DNA of 21,174 nucleotides from Atopobiaceae bacterium (GCA_017460265.1 JAFUBJ010000322.1:1-21174); one strand, 5' to 3'. Positions 6,844-14,605 are shown, numbered from the stretch's first letter. Numbers and translations are program-made. The notes: a model not told the origin generated them from the sequence alone.

Positions 6844-7689
6844 ATGATAAAGCTGGCTCTGACCGATCTGGACGACACCCTGATTCCGCTGGCCCATCGT
6901 GGCTCTGCCTCCGAGCGCACGATCGAGGCCATCCATGCGATGCTCGATGCGGGCCTGCACTTTGGGCCAGTAACCGGTCGCACGCCGCCGGGTGTCGAGA
7001 ACACCTTTCATGGTGATGCGCGCTGCTATGCGACGGGGGCCTTTGCCAATGGGCAGATCGTCATGCTCGATGGCGAGGTCATCCACCGCGAGTGGTGCCC
7101 GGTGGAGCCGCTCCAGAAGGTTGCCGACATCATGGACGAGCTGGGTGAAGGTGCGTTGGCGCTCTATGACGTGGACGGCCCTGACCTTTCGGCTTGGTTT
7201 GTGAGCAAGGACCCCAAGCGCTGTGAAAACGGCTTTGGGTGGAAACTCCGCTCGTATCGAACGGAGCCGCGTGTGTTGGCACCCGTCCTCAAATCAAACG
7301 TGCACGTGACGGGCTCTCGTGAGCACCAGGAAGAGATTCAGCAGATACTGCGTCGCGAGGTCCCCGAGCTGGACTTTGTCTTTCCCAGTCAGACGGCGCC
7401 CCTCATTGACGTGACGCCTGCGGGCTACGGCAAGGGGAGTGCCGCCTTGATCTTGGCGGACGCGCTTGGTATTGACGTCAACGAGGTCGCCACCTTTGGC
7501 GATTCCGAAAACGACCTGACCATGCTCTCGTGCATCCCCAACTCGGTTGCGGTCGCCAACGGAAGTCCCGAGGCAAAGGCTGCCGCCCGATGGGAATGTG
7601 GCGCCTCCGCCGACGAGGGAGTTGCCGAGGCACTGCTCCAGATTGCCGAGGCGGCCTCGACGGGAGAGATGCCTGCCTTCATGCGATAG
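6844..7689 (+). CDS. Cof-type HAD superfamily hydrolase (sugar or nucleotide phosphatase)
   Basis: A 281-residue haloacid-dehalogenase-like hydrolase of the Cof/YbiV (IIB cap) class. Motif I is DLDDT at residues 8-12, with D8 as nucleophile and D10 as general acid. VTGRTP near residue 43 is motif II, the GYGKGSA lysine is motif III, and GDSENDLTML starting at G219 is motif IV, with D220 and D224 as magnesium ligands. The large insert between motifs II and III is the substrate-selecting C2B cap. The family dephosphorylates sugar phosphates, FMN, PLP precursors and similar metabolites; the substrate cannot be read from sequence. AGAGGA upstream of the ATG supports the start. It sits alone between a terminator and a bidirectional terminator, so it is probably monocistronic. 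Confidence 0.92.
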   Translation: MIKLALTDLDDTLIPLAHRGSASERTIEAIHAMLDAGLHFGPVTGRTPPGVENTFHGDARCYATGAFANGQIVMLDGEVIHREWCPVEPLQKVADIMDELGEGALALYDVDGPDLSAWFVSKDPKRCENGFGWKLRSYRTEPRVLAPVLKSNVHVTGSREHQEEIQQILRREVPELDFVFPSQTAPLIDVTPAGYGKGSAALILADALGIDVNEVATFGDSENDLTMLSCIPNSVAVANGSPEAKAAARWECGASADEGVAEALLQIAEAASTGEMPAFMR

Positions 7690-7716
7690 GCCAGGCAATC
7701 ATCACTGAGTCATAGA

Positions 7717-7747
7717 AAAGGAGGGCATCCTTAGGAGGCCCTCCTTT
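7717..7747. terminator. Bidirectional terminator between convergent genes
   Basis: AAAGGAGGGC and GCCCTCCTTT form a perfect 10-bp stem around an 11-nt loop. On the plus strand the stem is followed by CTT. On the minus strand the stem ends in TTTT then CTAT. It therefore serves both the HAD gene and the converging pyrophosphatase gene. Confidence 0.9.
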
Positions 7748-7776
7748 CTTGAGCTTTGGGCTTGCGCTGTCTCAAG

Positions 7777-9450
7777 CTACTCCTGCTGCTCTTCCTGCAT
7801 GCGCTGGAGCGTTTCCATGAGAGCGGGGATGACCTGCTTCTTGCGGCTCACGACACCCGGCAGAAGGGCGACGCCGTCGACGGGGGAAACGCCGAAGGCA
7901 CGGCTTGCGACTTCCTCGGCCGCGGCGCCCCAATACAGCATGTCGGATGCCTGGCTCTTGACGTCGGTGAAGAGGTAGAAGACCATGGGCAGCTCGTTGA
8001 CGGCGGCGCCGTCCTTGAGGTAGGGGCCAACGAGCTCCTCGGCCGCCTTGCGGGAGGCCTCAGTCATGAACGATCCCTGGCCCACGCCAAAGCGCACGTC
8101 GCCACGGCTGAAGACCTTGAAGTCGGAATTGAAGACCTCGTCCGCCGTGCGACCGGTGAGGTCGGCGCCAGCGTCAAACATCTTGTCGGCGTAGTCCTCC
8201 GGGTCCTCGCCACACAGCTTGGCAAGCTGCTCGCCCACGTACTTGTCGCGTGGGGTGCAGGTGGGGGAGCGGAAGCAGAGCGTGTCGGAAAGGATGGCCG
8301 AGAGCATGAGGCCGGCGATGTTGGCGGGAATCTCGACGCCGTTTTCCTGGAAGATGTCGTAGATGATGGTGCAGGTGCAGCCGACGGGCATGTTGCGGAA
8401 GTAGACCGGGCCGCTCGTCTCGATGGAGCCAATGCGGTGGTGGTCGATGATCTCCATGATCTCGGCCTGCTCAAGGCCATAGACCGCCTGGCTGCGCTCG
8501 TTGTGGTCAACCAGGATGACGTGCTTCTTGCGCGGGGCGATCATGTCGGACGAAGTGATGATGCCCGCGTAGGTGCCGTCCTCGTTGAGGACCGGGAAGA
8601 AGCGGTGACCCGTACGAGCCACGACCTTCTGAGCATCTTCCACTGCGGTGTTCACCGAGAAGCGGTCGACGAGGTCGCTGTCGAGCATCTTGGCGCGAAC
8701 CGGGATGGACATGGTGATCAGGCGCGATGCCGCGTAGGTGTCAAACTTGGTGGCGATGATGGCGCAGCCGCGCTCTTCCGCAACCTCGCGCACGACGGCG
8801 GACACGCGCGCGTTGCCGCACACGATGAGCAGCCCTGCGCCAGCGCGCACGGCATAGTCCTGCGTCTCGTAGCGGTTGGTGGTAAGGACGATGTCACCCT
8901 TCTCGATGACGTCCTCCATCATCTCGGGGCTGGTGCCCACGATGACGTGGCCGTCACACACGGCTCCCTCGGGATCGCCCACGATGAGCACGCCCTCGAG
9001 GGTGTCCACGATGTTGGAGAAACGCGTGTGGGAACGTGCGACGACCTCGCTGTCGAGGATGTCCATGTTGGCATTGGCGATGTCCTTCACGGCGATGAGG
9101 CCCTGGAGCGTGCCCTCGTCGTCTGCGATGCACAGGGTAGACGTGCGGTCGTCACGCATGAGGTTCCAGGCGGTCAGGAGGCTCGTCTCGCCGTTGATGG
9201 CAGGCGCCGTGTTGTAGTTGGTGTCCTTGATCTGGGGGCTGGCGTCCGTGATGAGGCGCGGCTCCTCGAAGCCAAAGTGCTGCAGCACGAAGGCGGTTTC
9301 GCGGTTGATGGCGCCGGCACGGCGAGCCTCATATTCCGTGTCGGGGTCTACCTGGCTCTTCAGGTAGGCGTAGGAGATGGCAGCGCAGATACTGTCGGTG
9401 TCGGGGTGCTGGTGGCCAACGACGTTGACCTTGCGGATTGCATCGGGCAT
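7777..9450 (-). CDS. Family II (Mn-dependent) inorganic pyrophosphatase with CBS-DRTGG-CBS regulatory insert
   Basis: A 557-residue protein, longer than the roughly 310 residues of plain family II enzymes because a regulatory insert splits the DHH domain. Catalytic motifs: GHQHPDTDS (H13, D17, D19), DHN at 315-317, DHHR at 336-339 and SDT at 388-390, followed by a C-terminal DHHA2 domain with SRKK near the end, which grips pyrophosphate. Between about residues 75 and 305 lie a CBS domain (SLLTAWNLMRDDRTSTLCIA), a DRTGG-like segment (about 140-245) and a second CBS (NTAVEDAQKVVARTGHRFFP). In characterised CBS-PPases, AMP and ADP inhibit, while ATP or diadenosine polyphosphates activate. GAGGAG precedes the ATG. 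It removes pyrophosphate from biosynthesis in the cytoplasm. Confidence 0.95.
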   Translation of the reverse strand: MPDAIRKVNVVGHQHPDTDSICAAISYAYLKSQVDPDTEYEARRAGAINRETAFVLQHFGFEEPRLITDASPQIKDTNYNTAPAINGETSLLTAWNLMRDDRTSTLCIADDEGTLQGLIAVKDIANANMDILDSEVVARSHTRFSNIVDTLEGVLIVGDPEGAVCDGHVIVGTSPEMMEDVIEKGDIVLTTNRYETQDYAVRAGAGLLIVCGNARVSAVVREVAEERGCAIIATKFDTYAASRLITMSIPVRAKMLDSDLVDRFSVNTAVEDAQKVVARTGHRFFPVLNEDGTYAGIITSSDMIAPRKKHVILVDHNERSQAVYGLEQAEIMEIIDHHRIGSIETSGPVYFRNMPVGCTCTIIYDIFQENGVEIPANIAGLMLSAILSDTLCFRSPTCTPRDKYVGEQLAKLCGEDPEDYADKMFDAGADLTGRTADEVFNSDFKVFSRGDVRFGVGQGSFMTEASRKAAEELVGPYLKDGAAVNELPMVFYLFTDVKSQASDMLYWGAAAEEVASRAFGVSPVDGVALLPGVVSRKKQVIPALMETLQRMQEEQQE

Positions 9451-9746
9451 GACGTGCTCCTCACAGTGAGACTGGCCGTGTCAAAGAACAGTCGCGGACA
9501 GATGGATGCATGGATTGTGCCACTTAGACGGCTATGTTGGGCATCACGTATCGAAGCTCCTCGGCAATCGGGCGCAATTTGAGGATGAAGCGGTTAGAAT
9601 CATGCAACTTTTGCCGCAGCATGATCGGGCTGGGCACGGGCACACCGCGCAACGGTCGTCTTTGAGAGTGAGCCCACCTTTTAGCTGCTGTGACGGAGGA
9701 AATGGCCTATCCTTCTTGTGGACCGCATTTGGAGGGAAAGGTTGCC
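9451..9746. other. 296-bp divergent intergenic region
   Basis: This gap separates the divergent pyrophosphatase and glycoside hydrolase genes and must contain both promoters. I see no convincing -35/-10 pair and no strong hairpin. Open frames here lack ribosome-binding sites and match no family I know. A GGAGGA near 9690 sits only 2 nt before an ATG, too close to serve as the hydrolase start. Confidence 0.4.
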
Positions 9747-11603
9747 ATGGACCTGGATATTGCGCGCGTCATCAAAAGCATTCCCAAGGAGCACGAAGCC
9801 GAAGAGATGATGCCCCTCATGACCCCATGGGGCGAGGAGCTTGCCGCCAATCTGGAGGCGGTTCCCTTTCCGGGGCACCCACGTCCCCAGCTTGCACGTA
9901 GGAAGGTCTGGATCTTGAACGGCTGGTGGCAGTATGCGTTTGTGTCTTGCCCCGATGCGGCCACTCTCTGGCAGAGCGAAAGGGCGCCCGTCGAGATGGA
10001 GGGCCTGATTCGCGTTCCTTTCTCGCCAGAGGCAAAGCTGTCCGGCGTTGGCAGGCAGCTCCATCCTGACGAGCTTCTGTGGTATCGCTGCAACCTGACG
10101 GTGCCCGAACTTGGTCAGGATGACCGTTGTCTGCTGCACTTTGATGGCGTGGACCATGCCTGCGCGCTCTATCTCAACGGCGCGCAGATTGCCACGCACG
10201 AAGGAGCCTACCAGCCGTTCTCCGTTGACGTGACCGACTACTTCAAGTCGGGCAGCACGCTGTTGGAGCTGTGCGTGTTTGATCCGAGCGACACGGGGAC
10301 CCAACTAAGGGGCAAGCAGCGCCTTGGGAGAGGCGGCATGTGGTATACGGCCCAGTCAGGAATCTGGCAGACCGTATGGATGGAGGTCGTTCCTGCCACG
10401 CACATCGATGACCTGCGAATTGTTGCCGATCCAGACCATGGGGAGCTTCTGCTGACCGCCTGGCTCGAGGGCCATGCAAAGATGACGGTAGACCTGATCG
10501 ACGCGTCTAAGGCCGTCGTGGCGCAAGGATCGTCGGAGCCTGTGGAGGGTGTGGGTGTCGTGACCGTGACCCTGCGCATGCCTGACGCTCACCTTTGGTC
10601 GCCCGATGACCCCTACCTCTATCGTCTGCGCATTACCTATGGCAACGATCTTGTCATGAGCTACTGCGCGTTCAGGACGGTTTCGGTCGAGAAGGACGAG
10701 AACGGAACGTCGCGGCTGTGCCTCAACCACAAGCCCTTCTTCTGTCGCGGCCTGCTTGACCAAGGCTATTGGCCCGACGGCCTTATGACGCCGCCCTCCG
10801 AAGAGGCGATGGTCTCAGACTTGCAGCTGGTTAAGGACCTAGGCTTCAACATGGTGCGCAAGCACATCAAGGTCGAGTCCGAGCGTTGGTACTGGCATTG
10901 TGACCGAATGGGCATTCTGGTGTGGCAGGACATGCCGTCCGGCGGCGCCAACCCGCAGGATTGGACTTCCCGCAACATCCCCACGCTGTTCAAGGGGTCG
11001 TGGCATTCCGTGACTGATGACGAGGCCTCGTGGAAGCGCCTTGGCGCGGATGACGAGTCCTACCGCGATGCATGGATCCAGAACATGAGCGCCACGGTGT
11101 CTCGCCTTTCCAGTCACCCTTCCGTCATGCTCTGGGTGCTCTTTAACGAGTCGTGGGGGCAGTTTGACGCTGCCTTGGCGACGCAGCGGTGCTGGGAGCT
11201 TGACCCCACGCGTCCGGTGCTTTCTGCCTCTGGGTGGTATGACCAGGGTTCGGGCGACGTCCACGGCGTGCACAACTACTTCAGGGGCATGCACATGTTT
11301 GCCGACCCCTTTGCGGGCAAGAAGGACCGGAGGCGCCCACGCCTGGGCCGTGCCCAAGTCATCTCTGAGTTTGGTGGCCTCACCTGGCATGAGGACGAGC
11401 ATTCCGCCCTTTCGCACAGCTACGGTTATGCCGAGTTCGAGACAAAAGATGCCTGGGATACGGCCGTCAAGGAGCTGCTGGAGGGTGCTGCCGCGCTTGA
11501 GGAGCAGGGCCTCTCTGGCTTTGTGTATACGCAGCTCAGCGATGTGGAGGAAGAGACCAACGGCCTTGTGACCTACGATCGCAAGGTTCGCAAGCTTTCG
11601 TAG
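9747..11603 (+). CDS. Glycoside hydrolase family 2 protein (beta-galactosidase/beta-glucuronidase-like)
   Basis: A 618-residue GH2 enzyme of the retaining class. The N-terminal jelly-roll sugar-binding domain includes WYRCNLTVPE, LHFDGVDHACALYLNG and HEGAYQPFSVDVTDYF; an immunoglobulin-like domain (LWSPDDPYLYRLRITYG) follows, then the TIM barrel with CRGLLDQGYWPDGL and NMVRKHIKVE. The acid/base glutamate is E468 in LFNESWGQ and the nucleophile is E541 in ISEFGGLTWH. No signal peptide is seen, so it should be cytoplasmic and act on imported glycosides. The start at 9747 is preferred because GGAGGGAAAGG precedes it. It is clearly shorter than E. coli LacZ (over 1,000 residues). No transporter lies beside it, so the sugar cannot be named. 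Confidence 0.92.
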   Translation: MDLDIARVIKSIPKEHEAEEMMPLMTPWGEELAANLEAVPFPGHPRPQLARRKVWILNGWWQYAFVSCPDAATLWQSERAPVEMEGLIRVPFSPEAKLSGVGRQLHPDELLWYRCNLTVPELGQDDRCLLHFDGVDHACALYLNGAQIATHEGAYQPFSVDVTDYFKSGSTLLELCVFDPSDTGTQLRGKQRLGRGGMWYTAQSGIWQTVWMEVVPATHIDDLRIVADPDHGELLLTAWLEGHAKMTVDLIDASKAVVAQGSSEPVEGVGVVTVTLRMPDAHLWSPDDPYLYRLRITYGNDLVMSYCAFRTVSVEKDENGTSRLCLNHKPFFCRGLLDQGYWPDGLMTPPSEEAMVSDLQLVKDLGFNMVRKHIKVESERWYWHCDRMGILVWQDMPSGGANPQDWTSRNIPTLFKGSWHSVTDDEASWKRLGADDESYRDAWIQNMSATVSRLSSHPSVMLWVLFNESWGQFDAALATQRCWELDPTRPVLSASGWYDQGSGDVHGVHNYFRGMHMFADPFAGKKDRRRPRLGRAQVISEFGGLTWHEDEHSALSHSYGYAEFETKDAWDTAVKELLEGAAALEEQGLSGFVYTQLSDVEEETNGLVTYDRKVRKLS

Positions 11604-11628
11604 AACGTGATTGAGTGAGGCAGAAGAA

Positions 11629-11877
11629 ATGGCTCGAAGCAAGCTGATCAAAGACACCACGCGCGAAGAGCGCATACGCATTGTCCAGGCGGCACTATCC
11701 TGGGGAGATGACTGCGACGGCGTATCGGGACTTACGAGCGGCGTCGACGCTATGTACCAGCCCTACATTGACGGGGAGCTCGAGCTTGCCGAATGCAACA
11801 TGCGGGGAGCTGCCACCACCTACGTTAAGAGCGACCGCGACCGCCCGAGCACCGGCTCGTGCGTCATGGGCCTTTAA
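11629..11877 (+). CDS. Small conserved-looking protein of unknown function (82 aa)
   Basis: The frame MARSKLIKDTTREERIRIVQ continues to 82 residues and includes ALSWGDDCDGVSG, DAMYQPYIDGELELAECNM and a terminal SCVMGL. A basic N-terminal helix is followed by an acidic, cysteine-containing middle and the YQPYIDGE phrase. This pattern recalls small uncharacterised proteins of anaerobes, but I cannot name a family. The start at 11629 uses GAGG 9 nt upstream; a TTG start at 11611 would add six residues. It follows the glycoside hydrolase by 25 bp and precedes another small gene by 11 bp, so all three may be one transcript. No membrane segment is present. Confidence 0.65.
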   Translation: MARSKLIKDTTREERIRIVQAALSWGDDCDGVSGLTSGVDAMYQPYIDGELELAECNMRGAATTYVKSDRDRPSTGSCVMGL

Positions 11878-11888
11878 GGACGGCTGCC

Positions 11889-12137
11889 ATGGACATGGAC
11901 GACGAGGAGTTGGCGCGAGAGCTGGGTGGTCTTCTGTTGGGCTCCGGATACAAGACGGCGTTTGGTGACGAATCAGAAAGTGCCGATTCAAGCACCTCAG
12001 AAGAGGAGGCGCAAGACGACTTCTTCACGGCGCTGAGTGCCTTTCGTGCCGCGCGCGCAAGCGGAGACAAGCAGGCCGAGGCGGCGGCCGAGGATCATCT
12101 GCGCGAGGTGGTGCGGGCGGAGCTGACGGGGGAGTAG
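11889..12137 (+). CDS. Small acidic protein of unknown function (82 aa)
   Basis: The 82-residue frame begins MDMDDEELARELGGLLLGSG, has a serine/acid-rich linker (SESADSSTSEEEAQDD) and ends in a predicted helix FFTALSAFRAARASGDKQAE followed by AAAEDHLREVVRAEL. It is strongly acidic and has no cysteine or membrane segment. AAGGA lies about 9 nt before the ATG, overlapping the end of the preceding small gene. A GC-biased third codon position supports real coding. I recognise no family. The helix pattern could mediate protein-protein binding, but nothing in the sequence shows a partner. Confidence 0.6.
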   Translation: MDMDDEELARELGGLLLGSGYKTAFGDESESADSSTSEEEAQDDFFTALSAFRAARASGDKQAEAAAEDHLREVVRAELTGE

Positions 12138-12217
12138 GCCGGCTTGCCTGTGCCGCTCTTCAGAATGCGAGCTATGTGAGCGTTGCGATGAAGCTGCGCA
12201 ATAGATAGGCGACGCGC

Positions 12218-12247
12218 AAAAAAGCGGGCGATCTTTCGATCGCCCGC
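12218..12247 (-). terminator. Strong intrinsic terminator of a minus-strand transcript
   Basis: GCGGGCGATC, loop GAAA, GATCGCCCGC gives a perfect 10-bp stem followed on the minus strand by TTTTTT. On the plus strand no T tract follows, so it is oriented for a minus-strand transcript. No ordinary minus-strand gene lies upstream, so it marks the 3' end of the RNA gene described here. Confidence 0.9.
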
Positions 12248-12462
12248 CCGAGTCGCGGTTTGCCCTTCTTGGGCTCATCTAGTCCACTGGAATTCCTTTT
12301 CACCTCTGTAGGAACTGGACTCTTCAGACTCTAGTCTGGTGGTGCACAGCGTCTCATCGATTGACGCTCTGGGTTCTACGTGGTGGCACTGGTACTTCCG
12401 TTTACCGACTCTGTCTGGCTCTGCGGCGCCTGTGCCGCTCAACATGTCCTAGCTACTGAGGA

Positions 12463-12528
12463 CTAACGGAAGGAAACGGGACTCGCGATGCCAACCACGG
12501 AACGCCCGTTTATGATTTCTGAGCCCAT
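12463..12528 (-). CDS. Possible 21-residue peptide ORF with an ideal Shine-Dalgarno
   Basis: GGAGGTGAT, a nine-base match to the anti-Shine-Dalgarno, ends 4 nt before the ATG at 12528 (8 nt from the GGAGG core). The peptide starts MGSEIINGRSVV and ends GIASPVSFR. The frame also stays open upstream to an ATG at 12603, giving 46 residues, but that start has no ribosome-binding site and would precede the mapped promoter. The helix GATGCCAA/TTGGCATC covers the spacer and the first base of the start codon, so folding could control access. It may be a leader peptide, a small protein, or chance inside a structured RNA. Confidence 0.35.
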   Translation of the reverse strand: MGSEIINGRSVVGIASPVSFR

Positions 12529-12582
12529 TGGCATCACCTCCCTGGTCGTCTCGATCTCGTCGAGTTCCTTTGCTTGTCTTGG

Positions 12583-12611
12583 ACTATACCCGATGCTTCC
12601 CATTGTTTCAG
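12583..12611 (-). promoter_or_regulatory. Sigma70-type promoter for the minus-strand RNA
   Basis: On the minus strand, CTGAAA (4 of 6 to consensus) and TATAGT (5 of 6) are separated by exactly 17 bp. Transcription would start near 12576 and run to the terminator at 12218. Confidence 0.55.
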
Positions 12612-12699
12612 AAAGGTTTCGCCGACGGACGGAATACGGCGGTGAGCGGTCGATTGAGTGTGTACAAGTGAGAGGGGCCATTTTCAAAAATAGCCTTTC

Positions 12700-12803
12700 A
12701 CCTGCGGTTTATTTAAAACTGATGAGATTTCGTCACTTTAGCTAAAATGACTGGGAAAGGTACGTTGCTTACAAAACAGCCAATCTACCTGCAGTTTATT
12801 TAA
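12700..12803. repeat. Direct repeat pair ACCTGC[G/A]GTTTATTTAA in AT-rich DNA upstream of ettA
   Basis: Copies at 12700-12716 and 12787-12803 match at 16 of 17 positions, 87 bp apart start to start. A third, near-identical copy with one extra T sits on the minus strand at 4884-4898 in the centre of the decayed palindrome. The block between and around the copies is markedly AT-rich and has no gene. Nearer ettA are an inverted repeat GGCCT/AGGCC (12830-12843), a duplicated GCCTTCTCG (12818-12826 and 12841-12849) and a -10-like TACAAT at 12850-12855. Confidence 0.55.
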
Positions 12804-12897
12804 CTTTTGCAACCTTTGCCTTCTCGAATGGCCTCTGTAGGCCTTCTCGTACAATGGATTGGACGCAGAGTCCGGCTTAGACCAGAGGAGCTTGACC

Positions 12898-14577
12898 ATG
12901 GCCGAGTTCATATACCAGATGTATCGGGCGCGCCGCGCGCATGGAGACAAGGTCATCCTGGATGAGGTGACCATGGGGTTTTATCCTGGCGCAAAGATCG
13001 GTGTCGTGGGCCCCAACGGCATGGGCAAGTCAACGCTGCTCAAGGTGATGGCAGGCATGGAGGAGGTCACGGCAGGTGAGGCCCGCCTTTCCCCAGGCTA
13101 CACGGTGGGCATCCTGCAGCAGGAGCCGCCCCTCGACGAGGACAAGACGGTTATCGAGAACATCGAGCAGGCCTTTGCTGACACCATCGCCAAGGTCGAG
13201 CGCTTCAATCAGATCAGCGAGGAGATGGCAGAGCCCGATGCCGACTTCGATGCCCTCATGGACGAGATGGGCCGTCTGCAGGACGAAATCGATGCGGCAA
13301 ACGGTTGGGACCTTGAGAGCCAGCTCAGCCAGGCCATGGATGCGCTGCAGTGTCCCGATCCCGACATGCCGGTGAACGTGCTCAGCGGTGGCGAGCGGAG
13401 GCGCGTGGCGCTTTGCCGGCTGCTCCTGGAGGCACCCGATCTGCTGCTCCTTGACGAGCCCACCAACCACCTCGATGCAGAAAGCGTGCTGTGGCTCGAG
13501 CAGTTCCTGCACAACTATCCCGGTGCGGTCCTGGCCGTCACCCACGACCGCTACTTCTTGGATAACGTTGCACAGTGGATCTGCGAGGTCGATCGCGGAC
13601 GCCTCTATCCCTACGAGGGAAACTACTCGACGTATCTCGAGACCAAGGCCAAGCGACTCGAAGCCCAGGGCCAGCAGGATGCCAAGCGTGCAAAGAAGCT
13701 TCGTGCCGAACTCGAATGGGTGCGCTCTTCTCCCAAGGCCCGCCAGGCAAAGAACAAGGCGCGCCTCGAGCGCTATGAGCAGATGGCTGCCGAGGCCGAG
13801 CGCACGCGCAAGCTGGACTTCTCTGAGATTCAGATTCCTGCGGGCCCGCGCTTGGGCAACAAGGTCATCGAGGCTGAGCACCTGCACAAGGCATTTGGCG
13901 ACCGCGTGCTCATCGACGACCTCTCCTTCAGCCTGCCGCGCAACGGTATCGTGGGCGTCATTGGCCCCAACGGTGTGGGCAAGACCACGCTCTTCAAGAT
14001 GATCATGGGGCAGGAACCGGTGGATTCTGGCACCCTCGAGATCGGCGAGACAGTCACCATTTCCTATGTTGATCAGGCGCGCGCGGGGATCGACCCCGAC
14101 AAGACGCTGTGGGAGGTCGTGTCGGACGGGCTTGACATCATCCAGGTAGGCAAGACCGAGATTCCCAGTCGCGCCTACGTGGCAAGCTTTGGCTTTAAGG
14201 GCCAAGACCAGCAAAAGCGTGCGGGCGTGCTCTCGGGAGGCGAGAGGAACCGACTCAACCTGGCGCTCACGCTCAAGCAGGGCGGCAACGTGCTGCTTCT
14301 TGACGAGCCAACTAATGACCTGGACGTCGAGACGCTCGAAAGCCTGGAAGAGGCGCTCCTTGCCTTCCCGGGATGCGCCGTCATCACGAGCCATGACCGT
14401 TGGTTCCTTGACCGCATTGCCACGCACATCCTTGCGTGGGAGGGCACCGATGACGAGCCCGGGCGTTGGCACTGGTTTGAGGGCAACTTCGAGAGCTACG
14501 AGAAGGACAAGATCGCGCGCCTGGGCGCGGATGCCGCCAAGCCGCATCGTCTGCACCGCAAGCTGACGCGAGACTAG
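12898..14577 (+). CDS. ettA: Energy-dependent translational throttle protein EttA (ABC-F ATPase)
   Basis: A 559-residue ABC-F protein, close to the 555 of E. coli EttA, with no membrane segment. Domain 1: Walker A GPNGMGKST (38-46), signature LSGGE (162-166), Walker B with DEPTNHLD (D186). The inter-domain linker contains ELEWVRSSPKARQAKNKARL, the basic P-site tRNA-interaction motif of ABC-F factors. Domain 2: Walker A GPNGVGKTT (356-364), LSGGE (445-449), DEPTNDLD (D469). The N-terminus MAEFIYQMYRARR resembles the EttA start. The start at 12898 follows AGAGGAG; the extension to 12859 has no such site. EttA binds the ribosomal E site and gates the first peptide bond according to ATP/ADP level. 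It stands alone between AT-rich DNA and a terminator. Confidence 0.95.
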   Translation: MAEFIYQMYRARRAHGDKVILDEVTMGFYPGAKIGVVGPNGMGKSTLLKVMAGMEEVTAGEARLSPGYTVGILQQEPPLDEDKTVIENIEQAFADTIAKVERFNQISEEMAEPDADFDALMDEMGRLQDEIDAANGWDLESQLSQAMDALQCPDPDMPVNVLSGGERRRVALCRLLLEAPDLLLLDEPTNHLDAESVLWLEQFLHNYPGAVLAVTHDRYFLDNVAQWICEVDRGRLYPYEGNYSTYLETKAKRLEAQGQQDAKRAKKLRAELEWVRSSPKARQAKNKARLERYEQMAAEAERTRKLDFSEIQIPAGPRLGNKVIEAEHLHKAFGDRVLIDDLSFSLPRNGIVGVIGPNGVGKTTLFKMIMGQEPVDSGTLEIGETVTISYVDQARAGIDPDKTLWEVVSDGLDIIQVGKTEIPSRAYVASFGFKGQDQQKRAGVLSGGERNRLNLALTLKQGGNVLLLDEPTNDLDVETLESLEEALLAFPGCAVITSHDRWFLDRIATHILAWEGTDDEPGRWHWFEGNFESYEKDKIARLGADAAKPHRLHRKLTRD

Positions 14578-14605
14578 CGCTTCTTTGTCGGGGCTTTTAC
14601 GCAAT

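Larger units (their letters stand above)
12218..12576 (-). ncRNA. Candidate structured RNA of about 360 nt, class unknown
   Basis: A promoter (-35 CTGAAA, 17-bp spacer, -10 TATAGT at 12583-12611) and an intrinsic terminator frame a region dense in complementary segments. Seen pairings: 12528-12535 with 12487-12494 (GATGCCAA/TTGGCATC); 12465-12472 with 12395-12402 (AACGGAAG/CTTCCGTT on the plus strand), enclosing two hairpins at 12446-12463 and 12423-12438; 12348-12353 with 12363-12368; 12325-12329 with 12334-12338; 12281-12286 plus 12293-12296 with 12311-12314 plus 12316-12321; and 12262-12265 with 12271-12274. It lacks the RNase P hallmark GAGGAAAGTCC-type block, has no tRNA-like CCA end for tmRNA, and has no T-box sequence. 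I cannot assign it to 6S, raiA or another Rfam class from memory. It contains a short ORF. Confidence 0.6.

Noticed and set aside
7756..9582. 608-codon plus-strand frame opposite the pyrophosphatase
   Set aside because: Antisense shadow of a GC-rich gene, with no ribosome-binding site; the minus strand has full catalytic motifs.
9506..9901. 131-codon plus-strand frame ahead of the glycoside hydrolase
   Set aside because: No start signal, and it runs into the real gene in another frame.
12218..12576. RNase P RNA or tmRNA as identity of the structured RNA
   Set aside because: Neither the conserved P RNA 5' block nor a tRNA-like acceptor/T-arm with CCA end could be found.
12488..12745. 85-codon plus-strand frame over the structured RNA region
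   Set aside because: No ribosome-binding site, crosses AT-rich repeats, and promoter, terminator and helices all favour the minus strand.
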